Source: Bdellovibrionales bacterium (GTDB taxonomy: Bacteria > Bdellovibrionota > JAFGOL01). Taken from it: DNA of 6,807 nucleotides. The notes under the pieces are model-generated. The model saw only the letters and a list, made by a program, of their open reading frames with translations. It did no database searches and was not told the DNA's origin. Below are positions 1-4,595 of this stretch, in pieces. The stretch's first letter is position 1. Every line of letters starts with the position of its first letter. The position numbers were made by a program, and so were the translations under genes. Location: assembly GCA_022710165.1 (NCBI GenBank), contig JAKLHL010000076.1:1-6807 (forward strand), read 5' to 3'.

Positions 1-67
1 CGAAAGAAGCCAGTTTTTCTTTGTGTCTTCCAACACCTTTAGTCAAGAATACTTCTTTTGGTACCAA
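1..67 (-). CDS. pdaD: Pyruvoyl-dependent arginine decarboxylase, N-terminal fragment (runs off the left edge)
   Basis: Only the first 22 codons are in the window. They read VPKEVFLTKGVGRHKEKLAS, then F, after a TTG initiator. This matches the N-terminus I know for bacterial members of the archaeal-type pyruvoyl-dependent arginine decarboxylases, which start close to a VPKxxFLTKGVGxHKEKLxSF stretch. The family converts arginine to agmatine for polyamine synthesis. The proenzyme self-cleaves at a Ser-Ser bond to make the pyruvoyl group, and that site lies beyond the window. The TTG at 67-65 is chosen because an AAAAGGAGA ribosome binding site sits 8 nt upstream, the family start falls there, and the in-frame ATG at 109-107 overlaps the predicted -10 box. 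The gene follows trmFO on the same strand but seems to have its own promoter. The call rests on a short fragment, so moderate doubt remains. Confidence 0.72.
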   Translation of the reverse strand, partial: MVPKEVFLTKGVGRHKEKLASF

Positions 68-74
68 CTTTTTA

Positions 75-83
75 TCTCCTTTT
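75..83 (-). promoter_or_regulatory. Ribosome binding site selecting the TTG start of the arginine decarboxylase gene
   Basis: On the minus strand AAAAGGAGA lies 8 nt before the TTG at 67-65. It is among the strongest Shine-Dalgarno matches in the window. No comparable site precedes the in-frame ATG at 109-107, so it decides the start. Confidence 0.75.
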
Positions 84-107
84 AGAGTGGGATCGAAAAC
101 TAGCTGC

Positions 108-135
108 ATATTACTAAATTCTCAAAAAGGGTCAA
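108..135 (-). promoter_or_regulatory. Sigma70-like promoter for the arginine decarboxylase gene
   Basis: On the minus strand a TTGACC -35 box (135-130) and a TAATAT -10 box (113-108) are separated by 16 bp, all just after the trmFO stop codon. Transcription would start near 101-102, leaving a leader of about 35 nt before the TTG start. It predicts expression independent of trmFO. This is a motif match only. Confidence 0.5.
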
Positions 136-143
136 TCAGGTTT

Positions 144-1538
144 TTAGTTAAGACCAAAAATTTTCTTGAGGCAGTTAATTGACCTTTTGGAAAGGGCCAG
201 CCTTGTTTGATGCTTCCTGTTGCCCCTTTCCACAAACTCACGCTTTTCAGCGTCGTTGAGAGGTGGCAGCAAGCCAAAGTTCATCTTCATGGGCTGGAAC
301 TGTGAATGGTCAGATGCGGCAAGATAGTGCTTAAGGGATCCCATGGCTGTGATCTTGGGAAATTCGAACAAAGGCCTGCCAAGGACCCTTCTTGATACAC
401 CGTCGGCAGTATAGAATGCGCTTGCTATCGACTCGATATAGCCTTCCACTCCGCATATCTGGCCTGAAACGAAAAGTTTAGGCTCTGCCAACAGGCTCAT
501 GTCAGGGCCAAGGACCTTTGGTGCGTTTATGAAAGTGTTCCTGTGCATAGAACCATATCTAAGGAATTCTGCATTCTCCATCCCAGGTATGGTCCTAAAG
601 ATACGTTCCTGCTCGCCATAAGTAAGACGTGTCTGGAACCCGACCATATTATATATGGAAGCACAAAGGTTATCCTGTCTAAGCTGGACAGCTGAATAAG
701 GCACAGAGTAGTTTTTGGGATCTATCAGACCGTCACCCCGCATCGGTCCGTTAAGCAGCATCAAAGGGGAGTCCTCCGCCATTGCCTCTATCGGCATACA
801 GCCTCTAAAGAACACCCCTTCATCGCCCTCGTGGAGAGGGGCTTTCTTTGCGTCCAGGAGCTCTTTAACGAAAGCATGGTACTGCTGTTCGGTAAGAGGA
901 CAGTTAATGTAATCCCCTCCTTCTTCACCGGGAATGCCATACCTTGAGGCCTTAAAGCAAACGTCCATGTTCAAGGACCCTGCACTCACCAAAGGAGCTA
1001 TCGCATCATAGAAATACAGGTATTCGTCACCAGTGAGCTCTTTGAGCTCTGCAGAGATGGCAGGCGAGGCTAGAGGCCCAGCACAAACGCAGACAGCATC
1101 GTATATTCCTAACAAGTCTTTAAGGTCTTTAACTTCTTCCGGTATAACTTTAACGTTAGGAAGGCTAAAGACCTTTTTAGTAAGCTCCTCGCTAAAGTCC
1201 TCTCTGGAAACCGCCAGCGCATCGCCTGCAGGGATACTATTCCTGTCAGCCGATCCTATCAGCAAAGAGCCATAAAGCCTGAGTTCCTCTTTTAAGAGGC
1301 CGGGAGCAGTATGGAGCTTATTGCTGCGCAGTGAGTTAGAACAAACAAGCTCTGCGAATTTTTCAGTATCGTGGGCGCCGTCCTTATAGGTCCCGTTAAG
1401 CCTTGCTTCATATACGACGACATCAATACCAAGCTTGGAAAGCTGGAATACGAGTTCAGTACCGGAGAGTCCGGCCCCTATGACACAAACTTTAGTCGGT
1501 CCAGACATATTCATAGGGGATCCATCCGGAATCCCCAT
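144..1538 (-). CDS. trmFO: TrmFO, folate/FAD-dependent tRNA (uracil-54-C5)-methyltransferase
   Basis: TrmFO makes 5-methyluridine (T54) in the T-loop of tRNA in the cytoplasm, using methylenetetrahydrofolate as carbon donor and FADH2 as reductant. The 464-residue product has the N-terminal dinucleotide-binding glycine motif GAGLSG at 21-26. The signature FAELVCSNSLRSN follows, with the Cys at 66 equivalent to the first functional cysteine of the family. Further family blocks are INCPLTEQQY (211-220), FFRGCMPIEAMA (243-254, second cysteine at 247), QLRQDN (285-290), YNMVGFQTRL (296-305), MHRNTFINAPK (331-341) and GQICGVEGYIES (359-370). Length and block order are normal. The start is uncertain. 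The ATG at 1538 has an AGAGG site 6 nt upstream but adds about ten residues to the usual N-terminus and overlaps the preceding gene by 47 nt. In-frame ATGs at 1514 and 1508 fit the family better but have weaker sites. It is the last gene of the regulator-SH3-trmFO run. Confidence 0.95.
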   Translation of the reverse strand: MGIPDGSPMNMSGPTKVCVIGAGLSGTELVFQLSKLGIDVVVYEARLNGTYKDGAHDTEKFAELVCSNSLRSNKLHTAPGLLKEELRLYGSLLIGSADRNSIPAGDALAVSREDFSEELTKKVFSLPNVKVIPEEVKDLKDLLGIYDAVCVCAGPLASPAISAELKELTGDEYLYFYDAIAPLVSAGSLNMDVCFKASRYGIPGEEGGDYINCPLTEQQYHAFVKELLDAKKAPLHEGDEGVFFRGCMPIEAMAEDSPLMLLNGPMRGDGLIDPKNYSVPYSAVQLRQDNLCASIYNMVGFQTRLTYGEQERIFRTIPGMENAEFLRYGSMHRNTFINAPKVLGPDMSLLAEPKLFVSGQICGVEGYIESIASAFYTADGVSRRVLGRPLFEFPKITAMGSLKHYLAASDHSQFQPMKMNFGLLPPLNDAEKREFVERGNRKHQTRLALSKRSINCLKKIFGLN

Positions 1539-1929
1539 AGATATCCTCTACGTTAATCCACCCCTTTACAGCGCCTATAAACCTAAAAGTATCGTACTTT
1601 TCTGCAAGCTCAACATACTTATTAGGGGCATCAAGATTAGGCTCTGTCTTTATAGGGGCCTGGCCTTTCTTAACCACTACACAGTGATAGTCGGCAGAAG
1701 TGAATTTTTGTTTTACCCAGTGAAGATCACCATCCATATCCTTTATCTTTATCCATCCACCTTTATATACTTTGTCGCCCACCCTCTTTATCGGCATATA
1801 CTTCCTTACATGCCAGGTAGCGGCAGACTTGTTGGTCCTCTTTGCCCTAAAGATAACTCCTTCCCTGTCAACACAATCAGAGTATCCGTTAGACAATAAA
1901 AGCGTAATAACCGTAAAAGTGATCAACAT
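1492..1929 (-). CDS. Exported protein with two tandem bacterial SH3-like domains
   Basis: The product has 145 residues. Residues 2-13 form a hydrophobic stretch (LITFTVITLLLS) that looks like a short signal peptide or membrane anchor, although it has no basic residue before it. Two SH3-like units follow. Unit one (about 24-78) ends with a GGWIKIKDMDGDLHWV block. Unit two (about 82-143) ends with the parallel GWINVEDIYGDSGWIPYEYVW block. The repeated pattern GWI.(V/K)-acid-GD-.W(V/I) is the usual core of bacterial SH3 domains, which typically bind cell wall or mediate periplasmic interactions. Cysteines at 19 and 83 could pair after export. The start is supported by a GGGAGG site 9 nt upstream, and an in-frame stop lies seven codons before it. 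It sits 18 nt after an XRE-type regulator gene and overlaps trmFO, so all three are probably co-transcribed. The exact function is unknown. Confidence 0.8.
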   Translation of the reverse strand: MLITFTVITLLLSNGYSDCVDREGVIFRAKRTNKSAATWHVRKYMPIKRVGDKVYKGGWIKIKDMDGDLHWVKQKFTSADYHCVVVKKGQAPIKTEPNLDAPNKYVELAEKYDTFRFIGAVKGWINVEDIYGDSGWIPYEYVWTD

Positions 1930-1938
1930 TATAGATGT

Positions 1939-1944
1939 CCTCCC
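1939..1944 (-). promoter_or_regulatory. Ribosome binding site of the SH3-domain gene
   Basis: GGGAGG on the minus strand lies 9 nt before the ATG at 1929-1927, inside the 18-nt gap after the regulator stop codon. It fixes the start, because the only other codons between it and the upstream in-frame stop are not initiators. Confidence 0.7.
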
Positions 1945-1947
1945 TTT

Positions 1948-2343
1948 TCAATCAGTATATTCAATATCCAGAACTCTTTCAGCTACTTTTTTTATGCAGG
2001 CCTTATCTTCTTCAGAAGCGGTCTGCCACGCACAGATGAAAGCCTCTATAAAAGGATCGTCCTGTCTGGCCGAAACATTGAACTTTGTGGCAGCCCTCTT
2101 TAACGCCTTGTCACTGCTGGCATCAGAGACCAGCCTTGAAAGCTCGTCTGCCGTTACACCTATGATACCAGCATAGTCATTTACCCTTGAAGCAGGTATC
2201 ACGGCTACGCCTCTCTCTATGTTAGATACGAACTGTGAAGACGAGAAGCCAAGCTTTTTTGACAGGCCTCCCTGAGTAAGGCCGGCAGCCTCCCTTTTTT
2301 TCCTTAGAAAACGACCGAGCTGTTTTTGGTTCATTATTCCCAT
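1948..2343 (-). CDS. XRE-family helix-turn-helix transcriptional regulator
   Basis: This is a 131-residue protein with one Cro/C1-type helix-turn-helix domain at residues 8-66. The block LGRFLRKKREAAGLTQ forms helix 1 and leads into helix 2. GGLSKKLGFSSSQFVSNIERG (24-44, quoted in two parts: GGLSKKLGF, SSSQFVSNIERG) covers helices 2-3 and is typical of the family. The tail (67-131) is charged, contains a second predicted helical segment around 96-127, and matches no sensor domain I recognise. Such proteins bind operator DNA as dimers and often regulate their own operon. The gene heads the run with the SH3 protein and trmFO, and is divergent from prmA across 64 bp of AT-rich DNA where an operator would be expected. 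Two starts are possible, ATG at 2343 and ATG at 2334. Neither has a good ribosome binding site, and a -10-like box lies so close that the mRNA may be nearly leaderless. Confidence 0.88.
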   Translation of the reverse strand: MGIMNQKQLGRFLRKKREAAGLTQGGLSKKLGFSSSQFVSNIERGVAVIPASRVNDYAGIIGVTADELSRLVSDASSDKALKRAATKFNVSARQDDPFIEAFICAWQTASEEDKACIKKVAERVLDIEYTD

Positions 2344-2407
2344 ATTACTACAAGTATATTAAAAAAAAATTATTAATTATTGTACTTAGACCTCGCAAAG
2401 AATAAAA
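2344..2407. promoter_or_regulatory. AT-rich divergent promoter region between the XRE regulator and prmA
   Basis: These 64 bp separate two divergent genes and must hold both start signals, plus any operator for the XRE protein. The left half is nearly all A and T, with a run of nine A residues at 2361-2369 followed by TTATTAATTATT. The right half (2382-2400) has mixed composition. I see no clear inverted repeat long enough to name as an operator. Confidence 0.45.
2353..2358 (-). promoter_or_regulatory. Candidate -10 box for the regulator-SH3-trmFO run
   Basis: TATACT on the minus strand lies 9 nt before the ATG at 2343. An uninterrupted run of nine T residues lies just upstream, but no convincing -35 box stands at 16-18 bp. 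If used, transcription would begin within about three bases of the ATG, giving a leaderless or nearly leaderless message. Weak evidence, from motif and position only. Confidence 0.3.
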
Positions 2408-3283
2408 TTGTCACAGATGAAGAACTGGATAAAGATAACCATAGATATAGACCCAGTAGACCACTACGTCGTAGAACAAAAAATAGCACTGTGGCCGGAC
2501 ATAACCGGCGTAATGGAGACAGAGCCAAAGCCGTCCATGATAAGGCTTGAGGTGTACTGTGCTCAAGCCAACCGTGAAAAAATAATACCCTTTGCCGATG
2601 AATTGAGGAAGATAGCCAAGGACCTGACCATAGAGACCATGATATATGACCCCGCCGACGAGGTCGAATGGAAAAAATACTTCAAGCCCCAAAAGATAGG
2701 CGCACATTTTGTGATAAGACCAAGCTGGGAAAAGTACGAGCCTAAAGCAGGGGAAATGGTGATAACCATAGACCCGGGCGCCGCCTTTGGAACAGGGCTT
2801 CACGAGACGACAAGAGGAGTTTTGATGCTCCTGGAAGAGATAGCAAAAGAGCTGGGCGAGGGAATAAGGAACGCCGAGGTGCTTGATGCAGGTACTGGAA
2901 GCGGGATACTTGGCATAGGGGCGCTAATGATAGGGGCAAAAAAGGTAAAAGCCATAGACAACGATCCAGAGGCTGTAGCCGTAGCAAAGGACAACATCAG
3001 GATCAACCACGAAGAAAGCAAGACAAGAACAGAGATCTTAGGCGTTGAAGAGGAAAAGGGCCATTACGACATAGTGATGGCGAACATAATATCAGAGGTG
3101 CTCATACAGCACAAAGACCACATAACAGGCCTCCTTAAAAATGGAGCACACCTGGTGCTTTCCGGAATACTCACAAAACAGGAAGATGATGTGATAAAGG
3201 CCTTCACCGATAAAGGCACTCTAAAACTAAGAAAGACCTTGAGGCTGGAGGAATGGTCCTCCATCTGGCTTTCTAAGCACTAG
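2408..3283 (+). CDS. prmA: PrmA, ribosomal protein L11 methyltransferase
   Basis: PrmA transfers methyl groups from S-adenosylmethionine to ribosomal protein L11 in the cytoplasm. The 291-residue product has the family's two-part layout. The N-terminal substrate-recognition domain (about 1-95) ends in EWKKYFKPQKIG (87-98). The SAM-binding Rossmann domain follows, with DPGAAFGTGLHETT (122-135), the SAM motif VLDAGTGSGILGIGA (158-172), acidic D184-N-D in motif II, and VMANIISEVLI (223-233), the PrmA form of the N-P/I-P motif. LSGILTKQEDDV (251-262) matches the conserved LSGIL block near the end. The common HPTT and GCGSG are HETT and GTGSG here, probably ordinary variation. The start is either TTG at 2408, with a weak AAAGA site 6 nt upstream, or ATG at 2417, which gives MKNWIKI, closer to the family's usual beginning. 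The stop shares bases with the stop of the converging gene. Confidence 0.95.
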   Translation: MSQMKNWIKITIDIDPVDHYVVEQKIALWPDITGVMETEPKPSMIRLEVYCAQANREKIIPFADELRKIAKDLTIETMIYDPADEVEWKKYFKPQKIGAHFVIRPSWEKYEPKAGEMVITIDPGAAFGTGLHETTRGVLMLLEEIAKELGEGIRNAEVLDAGTGSGILGIGALMIGAKKVKAIDNDPEAVAVAKDNIRINHEESKTRTEILGVEEEKGHYDIVMANIISEVLIQHKDHITGLLKNGAHLVLSGILTKQEDDVIKAFTDKGTLKLRKTLRLEEWSSIWLSKH

Positions 3284-4098
3284 AACTCTAAGGATAGTCC
3301 CAGTCTTAAAAGATATGCATCAGGCATTGATACCATAACATGAGGAGATTTTATCCTGTCGAACACGACTATCAACAGCGTCCTTGTTATTGCCGTCTGC
3401 TTGTTAAATATATATTCAGCTCTCTTGTCAAGCTGACCCATGTTTATCATTATACCGCCGCCAAGCACCCAGAAAGGATACTCCCAGTCACCTTTGGCGA
3501 TCTTAGTGAACTCTACACCGCACTCAGGGAACAAGAAAAGCCATGGAAGCACTCTGAACCTAGGAGCGAACCTAAGCCCCACTGGATATAAAGCGTTGCC
3601 CCATTCATTGCCCTCTCTTCCTCCAATGTTGGTGGTAAAAGCAATGCTCATATATTTTGAGAGCTTGAACTGAAGACCAAGGTCAAGGCTTCCGCCTCCC
3701 CTGTTCTTGTTACCGGTGTAGTAGTTAACCCATTCACCGAACACCGAGAGTATAAAAAGACCCGGTTCACCTGCATGTATGGTCTCGTCGTCCTTACTGT
3801 AATTTACAGACTCGGCATCTTTTGGGGTATAGGCGTAGTGGTACACATCACCTTTTGGTGCAGGTACAGCAGAAGGTGCTGCCGGTTCTGGCACAGGCGC
3901 TGGTTCAACGACAGGTGCTGGTTCAACAACAGGTTCAGCTACAGGTGCCGGTGCGGTTTTATCGTCGTAAACTATGCCGGATTCACCAACAACTACTCCC
4001 TCTTCCACCTCTGACAACATCGATTCTATGTCCTGCTTTTCCTGAGCAAGGACAAGGCTGCCTGCGAAAAAAGAACAAAGTATAAGGAGCCTTCTCAT
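3280..4098 (-). CDS. Secreted, probably outer-membrane beta-barrel protein with a Pro/Ala/Val/Glu-rich linker
   Basis: I do not recognise a named family. The 272-residue product begins with a clear signal peptide: MRR, a hydrophobic core and a likely cleavage after LVLA at residue 18. An acidic segment (19-48) is followed by a linker rich in Pro, Ala, Val and Glu (49-81) containing two exact VVEPAP units. Residues 113-272 alternate polar and hydrophobic residues in strand-like segments rich in Gly and aromatics (for example GSLDLGLQFKLS and GGGIMINM). The protein ends ...LLRLGLSLEF, and a terminal Phe after an amphipathic strand is the usual signal for barrel assembly in the outer membrane. 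The region is long enough for about eight strands. A GGAGG site lies 7 nt before the ATG. The start overlaps the PPC-domain gene's stop in ATGA, so translation is probably coupled. The function is unknown; the linker may span the periplasm or contact peptidoglycan. Confidence 0.72.
   Translation of the reverse strand: MRRLLILCSFFAGSLVLAQEKQDIESMLSEVEEGVVVGESGIVYDDKTAPAPVAEPVVEPAPVVEPAPVPEPAAPSAVPAPKGDVYHYAYTPKDAESVNYSKDDETIHAGEPGLFILSVFGEWVNYYTGNKNRGGGSLDLGLQFKLSKYMSIAFTTNIGGREGNEWGNALYPVGLRFAPRFRVLPWLFLFPECGVEFTKIAKGDWEYPFWVLGGGIMINMGQLDKRAEYIFNKQTAITRTLLIVVFDRIKSPHVMVSMPDAYLLRLGLSLEF
3896..3931 (-). repeat. Two tandem 18-bp units encoding VVEPAP in the linker of the barrel-like protein
   Basis: Positions 3896-3913 and 3914-3931 read on the plus strand as GGYGCTGGTTCAACRACA, differing at two bases, and each encodes VVEPAP on the minus strand. 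Degenerate copies continue to about 3955 (residues PVAEP). The layout suggests growth of the linker by unit duplication and possible length variation between strains. Confidence 0.8.
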
Positions 4099-4535
4099 TT
4101 TTTTACCTCCGCACTCACCGGCGTTAAAAGATTAAGTTTTATATTATCGTCATAGATCCTTTCAAGTTTATTATTGAACGTATTCATGAAAAGCTCACAG
4201 GTGACACCAACTTTTGCCTTAAGAAGATGCCCTCCAACACAATTAAAATCAGGGCCGGCAAGCACCACATGTATGTGGGGATGCGCCTTTCCGTTAAGTA
4301 TCCCAATATTACCTGAAAAGGACATCAGCTCCATATCCTCTTCTATCTTTTTAACGATATACTTGCCTTCGTGCAGGTCGTAGTAACCAAGCTCTACTTC
4401 TTTCAACACACCAATGGCGCTCATGACAGCAGCATGCACATCAGCCTTGTTGATATAAGAGGTGATAGTCTCTATCACGTCCTCTCCCTTATCCAGCTTG
4501 ATGAAATGCATACCGCCAGTATTTGAACTTTTCAC
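4095..4535 (-). CDS. PPC/DUF296-domain protein
   Basis: This 146-residue protein is essentially one PPC (plants and prokaryotes conserved, DUF296) domain, running from about residue 10 to 138. Recognised features are the opening strand with LDKGEDVIETI (14-24), DVHAAVMSAIGVLKEVELGYYD (32-53, quoted in part as HAAVMSAIG), the MELMSFSGNIGI block (68-79), the histidine-rich HPHIHVVLAG (85-94) and GGHLLKAKVGVTCE (101-114). His87, His89 and His103 are the positions that carry a metal in some bacterial members, as far as I recall. In plants the domain accompanies AT-hooks, but no AT-hook is present here. The bacterial role is not established. The start is GTG at 4535, with GGGGT 5 nt upstream; the in-frame ATG at 4511 has no suitable site. 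It is first in a two-gene unit with the barrel-like protein and divergent from the mechanosensitive channel. Confidence 0.85.
   Translation of the reverse strand: MKSSNTGGMHFIKLDKGEDVIETITSYINKADVHAAVMSAIGVLKEVELGYYDLHEGKYIVKKIEEDMELMSFSGNIGILNGKAHPHIHVVLAGPDFNCVGGHLLKAKVGVTCELFMNTFNNKLERIYDDNIKLNLLTPVSAEVKK
4106..4110 (-). promoter_or_regulatory. Ribosome binding site of the barrel-like protein, inside the PPC-domain gene
   Basis: GGAGG on the minus strand lies 7 nt before the ATG at 4098-4096. It sits within the last codons of the upstream gene, whose TGA stop overlaps the ATG as ATGA. The arrangement supports co-transcription and coupled translation. Confidence 0.75.
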
Positions 4536-4553
4536 TTACTACCCCGCAACAAG

Positions 4554-4571
4554 TTTGGTATATTAACCAAA
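4554..4571. promoter_or_regulatory. Dyad TTTGGT-N6-ACCAAA, candidate operator
   Basis: Perfect 6-bp inverted arms TTTGGT (4554-4559) and ACCAAA (4566-4571) flank ATATTA. The site is centred in the divergent gap and covers the -10-like boxes of both directions, as a shared operator would. It is short, so chance occurrence cannot be excluded. Confidence 0.35.
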
Positions 4572-4580
4572 AATAACATT

Positions 4581-4586
4581 AAGGAG
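4581..4586 (+). promoter_or_regulatory. Ribosome binding site of the MscS-type channel gene
   Basis: AAGGAG lies 9 nt before the ATG at 4596-4598 and supports that start. Confidence 0.7.
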
Positions 4587-4595
4587 ACATTAAAA

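Larger units (their letters stand above)
4536..4595. promoter_or_regulatory. Divergent promoter region between the PPC-domain gene and the MscS-type channel gene
   Basis: These 60 bp hold the start signals of both divergent genes. A TATATT box (plus, 4559-4564) and an overlapping TAATAT box (minus, 4566-4561) sit in the same central AT-rich stretch, but neither has a good -35 partner. An 18-bp dyad covers both. An AAGGAG site (4581-4586) precedes the channel ATG by 9 nt. Confidence 0.45.

Noticed and set aside
68..109. An in-frame ATG at 109 as start of the arginine decarboxylase gene.
   Set aside because: It overlaps the predicted -10 box, has no good ribosome site, and the 14 residues it adds fall outside the family's usual N-terminus.
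68..143. An intrinsic terminator after trmFO.
   Set aside because: T-rich stretches are present, but I found no GC-rich inverted repeat before them on the minus strand.
1435..1899. A 154-codon open frame on the plus strand.
   Set aside because: It lies opposite the SH3 gene and the trmFO start, has no recognisable domain, and the minus-strand proteins here are clearly real.
1861..1929. The SH3-domain protein as a lipoprotein, with Cys19 as the lipid site.
   Set aside because: The residues before Cys19 (YSD) do not fit a lipobox, and the hydrophobic core ends too far upstream.
2411..2803. A 130-codon open frame on the minus strand rich in Tyr and Gly.
   Set aside because: It is the reverse complement of the well-supported prmA N-terminal domain, and its odd composition is what antisense reading of ATA- and GAC-rich codons produces.
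3822..4085. A plus-strand frame with a Gln/Val repeat (VLVQQQVQLQV).
   Set aside because: The repeat is only the antisense reading of the Pro/Ala/Val/Glu linker of the barrel-like protein.
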